In this document: positions 25,212-34,858 of the stretch, piece by piece
Layout of the letters: each line of letters starts with the position of its first letter
How positions within the stretch are numbered: position 1 is the stretch's first letter
NCBI RefSeq assembly: GCF_001647285.1
Contig: NZ_LRML01000001.1
Location: 496,001-560,000, forward strand
Direction of reading: 5' to 3'
DNA length: 64,000 bases
Source of the DNA: Rufibacter roseus
GTDB taxonomy: Bacteria; Bacteroidota; Bacteroidia; Cytophagales; Hymenobacteraceae
Made by a program: the position numbers and the translations under genes
Notes under the pieces: model-generated
Database searches by the model: none
What the model was told of the DNA's origin: nothing
Seen by the model: the letters and a program-made list of their open reading frames with translations, nothing else

Positions 25212-25733
25212 TCAGCTTGCTAACTGTTCAAATGAAGAAGAGTCTTTGTTTTCGCCTTTTTTTATCACGGAAACAGTGCCATCGGTTTCTAAGACAATGG
25301 CATCTACCTCTTCTAAGCTGTTCAATTTATTCTTTCTGACACTAGCCAGCAAAGATTCTTTTCTGATTCTCTCTTTGCGCATGTTCTTCTCCAGAAACTG
25401 GTTGTGGTAGTACAGCAGGGTAGGCTCTGACGTGATAAAACGCGAAAACAGTTTTGACCTTTTCTGTAGAAAAGATATGATGAATTGCAGCGAAACCAAG
25501 AGTGCAAAAGTGGTCAGTGCTTCGGCAATAGATACTTGCTTAGCAGTGAGAATACGCCCGAAGGCCGAGCCCATGGCTACCGTCACTATAAAGTCAAAAG
25601 CGTTCATGCTGGCTAGGGTGCGCTTACCTGAAATGCGGAGCAGCAGGACAATGCCAAAGTAGGTAATGCTACCCACCACCAGTATTCTTAGCAGCGGCTC
25701 CCAGCCGTTCCAGAAAAAAATTACTTTATCCAT
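25212..25733 (-). CDS. YetF/DUF421-family membrane protein
   Basis: This is a protein of about 173 residues if it starts at ATG 25,731-25,733 (MDKVIFFWNGWEPLL). An alternative ATG at 25,769 would overlap the upstream gene by 26 bp. Three hydrophobic segments are followed by a cytosolic DUF421 domain: GKRTLASMNAFDFIVTVAMG is the signature block, and the C-terminal half has the ESLLASVRKNKLNSLEEVDAIVLETDGTVSVI module. YetF-type proteins are linked in Bacillus to germination and membrane functions; the reaction is unknown. The gene follows the channel-like gene by 10 bp, so both are probably translated from one message and may work in the same membrane process. Confidence 0.88.
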   Translation of the reverse strand: MDKVIFFWNGWEPLLRILVVGSITYFGIVLLLRISGKRTLASMNAFDFIVTVAMGSAFGRILTAKQVSIAEALTTFALLVSLQFIISFLQKRSKLFSRFITSEPTLLYYHNQFLEKNMRKERIRKESLLASVRKNKLNSLEEVDAIVLETDGTVSVIKKGENKDSSSFEQLAS

Positions 25734-25743
25734 GAGTTCAGTT

Positions 25744-26736
25744 TTAAGCAGGCCACTCCCAAGCCCCATTCTGGGTCAGGCCTAGCAACAGTTTTCTGCG
25801 GTCTTTTAACTTTTCCTCCAGCTTATGGTGAAACTCCTGCTCTGGTACTGTGGGCAGTCCCTTGTTAGTGAGCTTCACAAGTTTGGGAGCTTCAGGTGTT
25901 TCTTTAGCAGCAGTTATAAAGGCTGACTGCACTGTTTGCAGAAACGTGCTGATGGAGTTTCTGGTAGAAGCTAAAATGGTTTGGGCCGGCTGATGTTCTT
26001 CCTTGATTCCGAACTCAATAAGGGTAAGCGCGTCATCTAAGATAGTAATGGCCACATCCTGCGATTTTTGATAATCGGCGGCATGGTAGTAGTGTAAGAT
26101 AGGAAAAGCCATGTGCTGCTCATCTAGCACCGCCAACTGCCCCGAGAGGGAGTTGAGCTGAAGTTCAATGGCGCCAAAGTCTTTGCCGTTCCACTGCTTC
26201 AACACAAACTCTTCCGCTGATTGGCCAATGCTGGTGACCTGGCTGGCGAAAGCTCTCTTGTTCACCACCGCTGATACCACCTGTAGAACATATGTAATGG
26301 ACAAGGTAACCAAAGCCATACCCGTGAGGCCAACCAAAGAACTCAGGAGCTGCCAGCCATCTTCCTTGGGCATAAAGTCTCCGTTGCCAATGGTGAACAT
26401 GCAGTAAGCAACGTACCACATGGCATCAGATAAATCTGGGGGTGACCCGTCTTTCGCATCGATAGAACTTTGGTCAGCATAAAAAACAAGGCTCCAGCCT
26501 AGCCACAATAAGACAATCCAGAAGATCACTGTTAAGAACAGAATGAAAGGGCCAGCTAAACTGAGGGCTTTATGACTTTTTGAACTGATGACCGCCCGCA
26601 TTCCTTTCCAAACTCCTGACGTAAGTCGGCCTGTTATTGGAGCGGAGTTGCCGTCAACCCAGATGGTAGTCCAAAGGCCTTCAACCAAAGCTATAATGAG
26701 AAGGAGTATGCCTGTAATGAGTAGAACTGTATTCAT
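25744..26736 (-). CDS. Potassium-channel-like membrane protein with TIGNGD filter
   Basis: This 330-residue protein has an N-terminal membrane segment (LLITGILLLIIALVEGLW), a second at about 70-95 (LTVIFWIVLLWLGWSLVFY), a pore loop with WYVAYCMFTIGNGDFMP at about 105-125, and a third segment (LVGLTGMALVTLSITYVL). The pore matches the two-helix K+ channel domain, but the filter reads TIGNGD instead of TVGYGD. The remaining 170 or so residues form a cytosolic helical domain without a recognised RCK/TrkA fold. The Asn in place of Tyr could alter selectivity. It is the upstream partner of the YetF-like gene. The inner-membrane location is clear; ion specificity is inferred. Confidence 0.85.
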   Translation of the reverse strand: MNTVLLITGILLLIIALVEGLWTTIWVDGNSAPITGRLTSGVWKGMRAVISSKSHKALSLAGPFILFLTVIFWIVLLWLGWSLVFYADQSSIDAKDGSPPDLSDAMWYVAYCMFTIGNGDFMPKEDGWQLLSSLVGLTGMALVTLSITYVLQVVSAVVNKRAFASQVTSIGQSAEEFVLKQWNGKDFGAIELQLNSLSGQLAVLDEQHMAFPILHYYHAADYQKSQDVAITILDDALTLIEFGIKEEHQPAQTILASTRNSISTFLQTVQSAFITAAKETPEAPKLVKLTNKGLPTVPEQEFHHKLEEKLKDRRKLLLGLTQNGAWEWPA

Positions 26737-26863
26737 AAGTATGTAGTGTCTCCTTTACAAAACGGGAAGAGCAGGCTATTTGTTAAAGTCAGGTGTTCAA
26801 CTACCTTAGTTCTAGACTCTACAAGTCCTTTAATTAGAAGGTAGAAGAGCAGAAAAAAGAAAG

Positions 26864-26904
26864 GCGTTTTGGTGCTGTTTTTTGAAGAACAGTCTCAAAA
26901 CAGC
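26864..26904. repeat. IP palindrome copy 9
   Basis: The arms GCGTTTTGGTGCTG and CAGTCTCAAAACAGC surround TTTTTTGAAGAA. It lies between atpC and the channel-like gene, next to the atpC terminator. Confidence 0.75.
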
Positions 26905-26913
26905 TATAAAAGC

Positions 26914-26948
26914 GAAAGCCCACTTCCTTTACAGGAAAGCGGGCTTTC
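26914..26948 (-). terminator. Terminator of the atpDC transcript
   Basis: GAAAGCCC pairs with GGGCTTTC, with an inner CTTCC/GGAAG-like stem. On the minus strand it is followed by a T-rich run (GCTTTTATAG). Confidence 0.7.
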
Positions 26949-26970
26949 ATTATGAAAAACAGGAAAAGTC

Positions 26971-27219
26971 TTAGGCGGTAACGGCTTCGGCCAAAACGAT
27001 AATTTTGTTGTTCTGCACTTCTACTACGCCCCCGTCAATGTTGAAGAAAACTTGAGCTCCAGTAGTAGGCGTGATTTTCACCGTTCCGTTGCCCAAAGCA
27101 CTAATCAATGGCGCGTGGTTATTTAAAACCTCAAAGCCCCCGTTAATGCCCGGAAACTGAGCCGACGTCACGTCGCCTTCATACACTCTTTTATCTGGGG
27201 TGATGATCTCTAAATACAT
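26971..27219 (-). CDS. atpC: ATP synthase epsilon subunit (short form)
   Basis: This 82-residue F1 epsilon subunit holds only the N-terminal beta-sandwich (MYLEIITPDKRVYEGDVTSA, FPGINGGFEVLNNHAPLISALGNG). The C-terminal helical hairpin that inhibits ATPase in E. coli (about 139 residues) is absent, as is common in this phylum. It would link the central stalk to the c-ring. It follows atpD on the same strand with about 155 bp between, filled by heptad repeats, and ends at the hairpin at 26,914. The other F1Fo genes are not in the window, so atpDC is separate from the main atp operon. Confidence 0.95.
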   Translation of the reverse strand: MYLEIITPDKRVYEGDVTSAQFPGINGGFEVLNNHAPLISALGNGTVKITPTTGAQVFFNIDGGVVEVQNNKIIVLAEAVTA

Positions 27220-27226
27220 TTCTTAG

Positions 27227-27371
27227 GAGTTCTGAGTTCTGAGTCTTGAGTCTTGAGTCAACATCTTAAAGAGACCCAGAATTCTTAACTTAGAATGAAT
27301 GAAAACTATATTGATTCTGAGCCTTAAGCTCTGAATTTAAATCTTTTACAGACTCAAGACTCAGAACTCAA
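27227..27371. repeat. H7 heptad repeat, two inverted arms between atpD and atpC
   Basis: The left arm is five heptads GAGTTCT, GAGTTCT, GAGTCTT, GAGTCTT, GAGTCAA (27,227-27,261). The right arm is GACTCAA, GACTCAG, AACTCAA (27,351-27,371). The right arm is the reverse complement of the left in type and lies 4 bp from the atpD stop. The 90 bp between them contain weaker heptad-like sequence. Confidence 0.8.
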
Positions 27372-27374
27372 AGT

Positions 27375-28889
<1,515 letters not shown>

Positions 28890-28928
28890 TTATAATTATT
28901 TATAAAGATACTCACTTCTTTCAGGCTG

Positions 28929-28936
28929 CAAAACTA
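28929..28936 (-). promoter_or_regulatory. Candidate -7 box of atpDC
   Basis: The minus-strand reading TAGTTTTG fits TANNTTTG, 48 nt before the atpD ATG. The -33 position reads TATG rather than TTTG. Confidence 0.45.
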
Positions 28937-29040
28937 CGGCATTCTGCTCTGATTTCCATAGAAGAACCAAAAAAGTTTTGTGCAGAAAGAAGCCAATATC
29001 TTTAGTGTTGATATTCCGGCGGTAGAGGGGTGTGGCACAG

Positions 29041-29082
29041 GCTGTTTTAAGTTTCTTTTCTGAAAAAGAGGCCAAAAACAGC
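29041..29082. repeat. IP palindrome copy 10
   Basis: The arms GCTGTTTTAAGTTTC and GAGGCCAAAAACAGC surround TTTTCTGAAAAA. It lies between the second small paralogue and atpD. Confidence 0.75.
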
Positions 29083-29142
29083 GGTAGGCGAAAGAAGTAG
29101 AACTTCTTATTATATAAGTGTGGGCAAAGGCCAGAAATAAAT

Positions 29143-29379
29143 TTAAGCTGCTGAAGAATCTTCTGTAGCAAGTTCGGTGGGTTCACCTAAAAAATACATA
29201 GCCCGTTCCCACTCATACTCACTGCGCAGGTGAATGAAGATGTGGCTGCCGTGGCGCACCATCCGCACGTCATCTAATACTTGAGTCAGGCGCTCGTCAT
29301 GGGCTGGCAACGTTTGGGTATACACCGGCGAGGCAGAGCGGAAATAGATCCACAGAGAGACAGCAGAGGAGGTTTTCAT
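29143..29379 (-). CDS. Small hypothetical protein, paralogue of the upstream gene
   Basis: This 78-residue soluble protein is not recognised by family. It begins VSLWIYFRSASPVYTQTLPA, then DERLTQVLDDVRMVRHGSHIFIHLRSEYEWERAMYF. It can be laid over the upstream protein (LYVYFKSKEPIGKIELAEDD, LLDWLKSS..., VALRISDKSELRQLR) along about 65 residues: a beta strand with a YF(K/R)S turn, an acidic loop, a helix, then a strand before a second helix. The two are tandem paralogues 4 bp apart and surely co-transcribed. The upstream copy has an extra C-terminal half. Function is unknown. Confidence 0.7.
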   Translation of the reverse strand: MKTSSAVSLWIYFRSASPVYTQTLPAHDERLTQVLDDVRMVRHGSHIFIHLRSEYEWERAMYFLGEPTELATEDSSAA

Positions 29380-29383
29380 TTTG

Positions 29384-29779
29384 TTAGCTGTTAAGGGTGC
29401 GTTTAAACAAAGCTGATATCCATTTGGTCCGGAAGATATTGAAGAGACTCATCTTAGGGCTCTCAAACAGGATTGGGGTGTAATGCTCTGTGAAGCGTTC
29501 AATATGAATGGCTTCCTTTTTGGTGGCTTTTCTCCGGATAATGCCCCTAAACCGTAGGTGCCTGCTGCTCTTGCCAACCAAAGGGAAGTGGTGGCGTAGT
29601 TGGCGAAGTTCACTTTTATCGCTTATCCGCAGGGCTACGTCTTCGCCACAGGGCATTAGGGTCATGCTGCTTTTTAGCCAATCTAAAAGCCGGTCGTCTT
29701 CTGCCAATTCAATTTTACCTATTGGTTCTTTTGACTTGAAATAGACATACAAGGTTATTCTTTTAACAGGAGCGCGCAT
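29384..29779 (-). CDS. Hypothetical protein, longer member of a tandem paralogous pair
   Basis: This 131-residue protein has an N-terminal domain of about 70 residues (ITLYVYFKSKEPIGKIELA, DRLLDWLKSSMTLMPCGED) that resembles the whole of the next protein. It also has a basic C-terminal half (HLRFRGIIRRKATKKEAIHIERF, then a hydrophobic-basic FNIFRTKWISALFKRTLNS). No signal peptide or catalytic motif is visible. The basic, amphipathic tail could touch membrane or nucleic acid; that is a guess. The gene starts at ATG 29,779. The 450 bp upstream hold an IP palindrome and the tRNA-Gln promoter. Confidence 0.68.
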   Translation of the reverse strand: MRAPVKRITLYVYFKSKEPIGKIELAEDDRLLDWLKSSMTLMPCGEDVALRISDKSELRQLRHHFPLVGKSSRHLRFRGIIRRKATKKEAIHIERFTEHYTPILFESPKMSLFNIFRTKWISALFKRTLNS

Positions 29780-29910
29780 GGCAAACGGTGTAAAGCATTA
29801 GACCTGAAACAAGTCTACGAAATCACAGCCAAGGAATCTACTGTTAGCCAAAGCCTTAACTAAAACATAAAGCGCCGGAAACATGGTGGTAACCTAAAGG
29901 TAACATTGTG

Positions 29911-29950
29911 GCTGTTTTAGGGCTGATTTTCTAAAAACAGGCTAAAAACA
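29911..29950. repeat. IP palindrome copy 11, in a divergent gap
   Basis: The arms GCTGTTTTAGGGCTG and CAGGCTAAAAACA surround ATTTTCTAAAAA. Both neighbouring genes point away from it, so it is not a terminator for either. The remaining non-coding sequence of this 450-bp gap shows nothing else apart from the tRNA promoter. Confidence 0.8.
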
Positions 29951-30168
29951 TAAGAGATGCAGGCCAAAGCAACACCAGCGGGGCAAAGGCTGGAGGGAAA
30001 ATAGAATTTGCCAACCGATTGATTCCCAAGAAAATTAGCGACGCAACTTCTGAAAACCGTGTGGCGGCAAGTGAGGTGTTCTAGACGGCAACTAACGCCA
30101 AAAACAGCTATGGCACCGCGCTGGTGCCCTTTCTGGAATATTTTTTCAGAAAATTTTTGTTCTGATTA

Positions 30169-30199
30169 CTTGCGGTGAATAAAATCTTTCCTACCTTTG
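30169..30199 (+). promoter_or_regulatory. Bacteroidota-type promoter of tRNA-Gln
   Basis: CTTG at 30,169-30,172 (TTG matching the -33 TTTG) is followed by 19 nt and then TACCTTTG at 30,192-30,199, the TANNTTTG -7 box with exact spacing. Transcription would start near 30,206, about 30 nt before the tRNA. Confidence 0.85.
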
Positions 30200-30235
30200 C
30201 ATCACCAAACGACAACAACGTTGTCTAAGGGAAAT

Positions 30236-30308
30236 TGTCCGATGGTGTAACTGGCAACACGTCTGATTTTGGTTCAGAAGAGTCCAGGTTCGAAACCTGG
30301 TCGGACAA
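30236..30308 (+). tRNA. tRNA-Gln (anticodon TTG)
   Basis: The acceptor arms TGTCCGA (30,236-30,242) and TCGGACA (30,301-30,307) pair fully, with discriminator A at 30,308. The anticodon stem TCTGA/TCAGA holds the loop TTTTGGT, anticodon TTG, which reads CAA. The T arm is CCAGG TTCGAAA CCTGG. No CCA is encoded. A promoter of the phylum type lies upstream and a hairpin terminator follows. Confidence 0.95.
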
Positions 30309-30312
30309 CTTA

Positions 30313-30349
30313 GAAAAGCCTCTCAGAGAAATCTGAGAGGCTTTTTTGC
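30313..30349 (+). terminator. Terminator of tRNA-Gln
   Basis: AAAAGCCTCTCAGA pairs with TCTGAGAGGCTTTT around GAAA, with a final T run. Confidence 0.85.
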
Positions 30350-30404
30350 TTTTGGCCTAATGCTGCCTTTCCTCAAGCCTTCTTCTCTCAGCCGTGTGTT
30401 AAAT

Positions 30405-30442
30405 GTGTTTTTAGGCTGTTTTTCTAAAAACAGGTGCAAAAC
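30405..30442. repeat. IP palindrome copy 12
   Basis: The arms GTGTTTTTAGGCTG and CAGGTGCAAAAC surround TTTTTCTAAAAA. It lies between tRNA-Gln and the metalloprotease-like gene. Confidence 0.7.
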
Positions 30443-30580
30443 CTAGCCATCTTAAAGGTTCTGGTGCCATGGCAATAGTCCCTTGAAAAATTCCGCTATA
30501 TTGCCGTAAAGGCTCGGGTCTTGAATAGTTGCCGTTTTGACTGAAAACCTGTCCTCCTGGAAAGATAGCTTGAGTATTGC

Positions 30581-33274
30581 ATGAAACTTACTTCTCTCAA
30601 AACATTCGTCGCGCTCGAAACGCGGTTGCTTCTGTTGCTGCTGTCTGGTGTGTTCTTGCTGGCAAGCTGCAAAAGAGACAGCCTGTCTGCCTCGGGAACA
30701 ACCCAGCATTCAACAGCAGTGGCTGATAGTGCAGCTGCAGATGTTGAAAAGGAAGCTTCTGTTGTAGCGTCAGTGTCAGCTTCAGGGCAAAAGGCTGCGG
30801 TAGAAAAGGCATTTTCAGGTCCGCTTTCTTCCAACGGTAAAGTGTTCACTCCCAAAGGTGAAATCCGGTTCCTGATCATTTTTGCAGGGTTCAATAGTGC
30901 GGAAGGAAGGGCGCCAATGGATTTATGGTCTGCCGATTCCACCCATATTCTAAACATATTTGATGCCGAGCGGGGTGGTGACCCTGCCAGCATGTTTTAT
31001 AGCGACAATAAGCAGTTTGGAGTAGTAGGGCAGCCAGCAAATAAATCCATTTCTAATTACCTGTATGAAATGTCAGGGGGTAAGTTAAAAGTGACTGCCG
31101 ATGTTTTCAAGAACCCATTGACAGGTAAAGCCGAGCGGATTAACATTAGCCCCCAGAACCTGCGCAATTGGGAGCAAGCAAACCGCAGGGTATTGGAGCA
31201 GATTAAAGAACGTTTCGATGGTAAGTTCAACTGGGGGAGGTATGATCAGAGGACAAATTACCCTAATTACCGGTTTGATAACAGCGCCAGCGGACCAGAC
31301 GGTGAGCCAGATTATGTCATCATTGTGTACCGAAACAACAATAAAATAGGAAGCCTGCCCACCAACTTCCATGCTTCCTCCAGGTTGAGTGGCGCAGGTG
31401 ACTTGAAAATTAGAGGCACGGGCAATAAAATGTATTCCTTCGGAAAAGGAGCCGGGTTTACTTATGCCAAAGGTTTCTACTTTGAGCCTAGCCTTTTTAT
31501 TCATGAGTTGGCGCACGAACTGTTTGACTGTCCCCATTATTTTGCCGCCAATTATGTCACCTGGAACAGGTTCTTTTTGAGCAACGGAATAGGCATGATG
31601 AAGCACGGGGAACTCACCTCAAGCTGTAATGCCTGGGAAGCGTGGTATTTAGGATGGCTAAATTTGAAACCATCTTATGATATTACGCCAGCAAGAGTGC
31701 CTCAAAAACCCATTGTAGTGCGTGATTACCTGACATACAGAGAACCTATTCGGGTAGCAATACCGCATACTAATCCTGTTCAGCACCTCTGGATAGAGAA
31801 CCGACAACGCGTACACCTCTTCGATGAGCGTTCTACCTACCACAAAGACAACCTAGGCAATATAATCCCCGAGCCTCCTGCTGGTCTTTATTTATATGTA
31901 GAAGACATGGCTCCTACCCGCGAAAACCCAGAGCCACTGGTGTACAAACGCAATAACAGTATGAGGTTACTTCATGCTGCCGGCAACTATGACTACACCG
32001 TGCAGAAAATAGCTGCCGAAGAAAGAATTTGGTGTAATCTGGTAGGTGAACTGTCGCCATTGCAGGTTACAAACCCTATGAGCGGCACCAACGACATTAG
32101 CGTGGTGCCCGGCGACTATACTACTTATAAAAAGGTGCCCAACTGCAGTGCGGAGTTCTTAGCTGGACCAAATAATATAATTGAGTACAACAGTTCCAAC
32201 ATGAACACCGGCAAACTTGAGCATGTGACGGTCCTGAAAAAAGGTGCAAATTTTACTTACGGCTGGTGGGGTGCCTATGACCCGAAGGTGCCGGGCTCTA
32301 CCAGTGTGGCATTTAACCAAGTGGGGCAAGGGGCGGGGCTTTCTTATAACCCGCCCATACTGCCGCTTCAGGAGTACCATTCCTCTTCCCCTAATCCCGG
32401 TCTTTCACCGATTTACCTGAACGGACTTTCGGTAAAAATAGTGGGCAAAAGAGCCGACACTGGTGGCAAAAAAGCCGGAGAGGAATATTTGGTAGAAGTG
32501 AGGTATAACAATGTAGACATCAGCGTTAATCAGCGGTTTACCGGAAATATTGTACAGCAGAAGGTGCCCGATACGCCTCACGGGTATGACATAAATTTAA
32601 AAAAAGGCATTACCCTTACTATTGATAAAAGCGGAACAGCCAACAGACATCTTCCTACCCCGTCTAAAGAATTTATCAATCCCACGTCTTACACTGTTGA
32701 AGAGGGCAGTATTTCTCATCAGGAAAGAAATTCTGCAGTTGTGGTTACCAATGGCAGCACCTTCACGGTGAGAAATGGGGCCAGTGTTGTTTTGGAAGAA
32801 GGAGCCTCTTTTGATGTAAAAGCGGGAAGTTCCTTAGTGGTTGAGCCTGAGGCTAAGTTTTCATTAGGAGCTGCAGGAGTTCTCACCATTCATCATGGTG
32901 CTGTGCGGCTAGATAAAAATAGCCACGGCCTTTTCCTGGAAAAGAACAGCAAAGTAAGGGTGCAAGAAAATGGGCAGTTAGTGCTGGCTGGTAACCTGAA
33001 AGCAGCGCCGGGTGGTTCAGTGGAGTTGATGGTAGAGAGAGGAGGGGTGCTGGAACTCAGAAACGCCCAGGCAGTGAACTACAGAATAACCATACGGCCA
33101 GGGGGCAGACTAGTCATTCCGGCAGTAGCTAACATAAGCTTAAGTTCCTATGGGAAAATAAATGTAGAAAAAGGAGGAAAGATCTGCCTGCACCCATCAG
33201 CTAAGGTGACAGGGGCAAATGCAAAGAACTTGGCTTATAATTCAGATTCTCTCATTAAAGGAGGGTGTTTATGA
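30581..33274 (+). CDS. Lipoprotein with HExxH (M6-like) metalloprotease domain and beta-solenoid tail
   Basis: This is an 897-residue protein. The signal peptide ends in a lipobox (LLSGVFLLASCKRD), so it should be anchored by Cys29 or so. A proteolytic domain follows (about 85-420): GEIRFLIIFAGFNSAEG, PASMFYSDNKQFGV and KSISNYLYEMSGGKLKV are typical of the M6 immune-inhibitor-A group. HELAHELFDCPHY places the zinc ligands at His308 and His312 with Glu309. From about 700 to the end is a run of short strands (STFTVRNGASVVLEEGAS, GSSLVVEPEAKFSLG, GVLTIHHGAVRL) like a beta-solenoid. The usual M6 ending of the HExxH region (GLPD) is replaced by DCPHY, so activity is likely but unproven. The neighbours do not indicate a substrate. 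Confidence 0.78.
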   Translation: MKLTSLKTFVALETRLLLLLLSGVFLLASCKRDSLSASGTTQHSTAVADSAAADVEKEASVVASVSASGQKAAVEKAFSGPLSSNGKVFTPKGEIRFLIIFAGFNSAEGRAPMDLWSADSTHILNIFDAERGGDPASMFYSDNKQFGVVGQPANKSISNYLYEMSGGKLKVTADVFKNPLTGKAERINISPQNLRNWEQANRRVLEQIKERFDGKFNWGRYDQRTNYPNYRFDNSASGPDGEPDYVIIVYRNNNKIGSLPTNFHASSRLSGAGDLKIRGTGNKMYSFGKGAGFTYAKGFYFEPSLFIHELAHELFDCPHYFAANYVTWNRFFLSNGIGMMKHGELTSSCNAWEAWYLGWLNLKPSYDITPARVPQKPIVVRDYLTYREPIRVAIPHTNPVQHLWIENRQRVHLFDERSTYHKDNLGNIIPEPPAGLYLYVEDMAPTRENPEPLVYKRNNSMRLLHAAGNYDYTVQKIAAEERIWCNLVGELSPLQVTNPMSGTNDISVVPGDYTTYKKVPNCSAEFLAGPNNIIEYNSSNMNTGKLEHVTVLKKGANFTYGWWGAYDPKVPGSTSVAFNQVGQGAGLSYNPPILPLQEYHSSSPNPGLSPIYLNGLSVKIVGKRADTGGKKAGEEYLVEVRYNNVDISVNQRFTGNIVQQKVPDTPHGYDINLKKGITLTIDKSGTANRHLPTPSKEFINPTSYTVEEGSISHQERNSAVVVTNGSTFTVRNGASVVLEEGASFDVKAGSSLVVEPEAKFSLGAAGVLTIHHGAVRLDKNSHGLFLEKNSKVRVQENGQLVLAGNLKAAPGGSVELMVERGGVLELRNAQAVNYRITIRPGGRLVIPAVANISLSSYGKINVEKGGKICLHPSAKVTGANAKNLAYNSDSLIKGGCL

Positions 33275-33448
33275 TTTGCCAAATTTTAGTTGCCTGCCTG
33301 TCAGTCAAGGGAACGGTTATCCTAAACTTTTAGCGGAACAACTTTCCTGCGGCAATTAGAATTGGCCAATGGTGCGGCAAGGGCTTTAATCTTTATTGTA
33401 TATTTCCATTCAAAATAATTTTAACTACAAACACCAAACTAATTCTTC

Positions 33449-34636
33449 ATGATGATTTTGTTCCGAAAGACAGTTCCGGCGTTCCTGCTGGCTTCGCTAA
33501 TGTATGCAAGCGCCTGTACCCAAAACAGCAACCAAGAACAAGCCGATTCTTCTAAGACAGAAACTGCTGAAGGGCAGCAAGCCCAGCTCCCCGATGCCTC
33601 TAAATTTCAATCTACTATAGATGAAAAGCAGACGGACCTGTACGTGCTAAAGAATAAAAACAATGCACAGGCCGCCATAACCAACTACGGCGGCAGAGTG
33701 GTGAGCCTGCTAGTGCCAGACAAAAATGGTAAGTTGACAGATGTAGTGGTGGGGTCAGGCAGCGTGAAAGAGTTTGCCCAAGGGGCAGACACCTTCTTTG
33801 GGGCTGTTGTTGGACGCTACGGCAACCGTATTGCCAAAGGCAAGTTTACCTTGAATGGCAAAGAATATACTTTGGCTACCAATAATGGCGCAAATCATTT
33901 GCACGGCGGCAACAAAGGATTTTCACGTGTAGTCTGGAATGCCAACAAAATTGATGACCAGACCTTGGAGTTGACGTATCTTTCTAAAGACATGGAAGAA
34001 GGGTATCCTGGGAATTTAAATGTGAAATTGACTTATACCCTCACTGATGAAAACGAACTGAAAATTAACTACCAGGCCACAACTGATAAACCAACCATTG
34101 TAAACTTGACCAACCATACTTATTTCAACTTAAACGGAGAGGGCAGTGGAGATATTCTGGGGCACCAGCTGCAAATAAATGCAGACAAATACAATCCAGT
34201 AGATTCTACTTTGATTCCTACGGGCATTGAGCCAGTGGCCAATACTCCATTTGATTTCAAGCAGGCCACTACCATTGGCGCCAGAATAGAAAACCAGAAC
34301 CAGCAGCTACAGTATGGCAAAGGCTATGACCACAACTTTGTTTTAAACCGCAGCGCCCAGGATGACATGTTCCATGCCGCCACTGTGGTTGGTGAAAAGA
34401 GCGGTATCAAAATGGATATTTACACCCAAGAACCTGGCCTGCAGTTTTACAGCGGTAACTTCATGGACGCAACGCACACACTTAAGTCAGGGGCGAAAGA
34501 TGAGTTTAGAACAGCTTTCTGCCTGGAGACCCAGCATTTCCCTGATTCCCCAAACCAGTCTTCTTTTCCTAGCACAGTGCTTAAGCCAGGAGAAACTTAT
34601 AATACCACTTCGGTATACAAGTTCTCTGTGAAATAG
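33449..34636 (+). CDS. galM: Aldose 1-epimerase (mutarotase) lipoprotein
   Basis: This 395-residue GalM-family enzyme interconverts alpha and beta anomers of aldoses. It has a lipoprotein signal (FLLASLMYASACTQNSN), a Gln/Ser-rich linker to about residue 50, then the beta-sandwich domain. Family blocks are YGGRVVSLLVPDKNGKL, VVGRYGNRIAKGKF, NGANHLHGGNKGF with an active-site His, VNLTNHTYFNLNGEG with the second His, and PGLQFYSGNFMD. The lipobox suggests a periplasm-facing enzyme acting on sugars before uptake, as for many Bacteroidota mutarotases. A strong terminator follows 8 bp after the stop. The start could be Met1 or Met2. Confidence 0.93.
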   Translation: MMILFRKTVPAFLLASLMYASACTQNSNQEQADSSKTETAEGQQAQLPDASKFQSTIDEKQTDLYVLKNKNNAQAAITNYGGRVVSLLVPDKNGKLTDVVVGSGSVKEFAQGADTFFGAVVGRYGNRIAKGKFTLNGKEYTLATNNGANHLHGGNKGFSRVVWNANKIDDQTLELTYLSKDMEEGYPGNLNVKLTYTLTDENELKINYQATTDKPTIVNLTNHTYFNLNGEGSGDILGHQLQINADKYNPVDSTLIPTGIEPVANTPFDFKQATTIGARIENQNQQLQYGKGYDHNFVLNRSAQDDMFHAATVVGEKSGIKMDIYTQEPGLQFYSGNFMDATHTLKSGAKDEFRTAFCLETQHFPDSPNQSSFPSTVLKPGETYNTTSVYKFSVK

Positions 34637-34643
34637 ACATTCT

Positions 34644-34679
34644 AATATCACGCCTGCCCATGGGTAGGCGTGATATTTT
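34644..34679 (+). terminator. Terminator of galM
   Basis: AATATCACGCCTGCCC pairs with GGTAGGCGTGATATT around a small loop and is followed by TTTA. Confidence 0.85.
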
Positions 34680-34798
34680 ATATGACTCTTATCTATAAGC
34701 CTTATAAGTTTAATAAAGGTTTAACCGGTGTAGAGATAGAATTCAGACTCTTGTTGGGAAACATCTTTATAATATGAGCTATATTTTTGGTCACTTCG

Positions 34799-34829
34799 TT
34801 TGAGCCTTAAGAAATAAGGAGTAATTTTG
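34799..34829 (+). promoter_or_regulatory. Bacteroidota-type promoter of prs
   Basis: TTTG (34,799-34,802), exactly 19 nt, then TAATTTTG (34,822-34,829) is a full match to the -33/-7 consensus. Transcription would begin near 34,836, about 23 nt before the ATG. Confidence 0.88.
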
Positions 34830-34858
34830 CGGCTCCATTTAGCAACCTCGCCTACTCC

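Noticed and set aside
30496-30993. 165-residue minus-strand frame opposite the metalloprotease-like gene
   Set aside because: It is the antisense of a signal peptide and low-complexity linker; the plus-strand gene is well supported.
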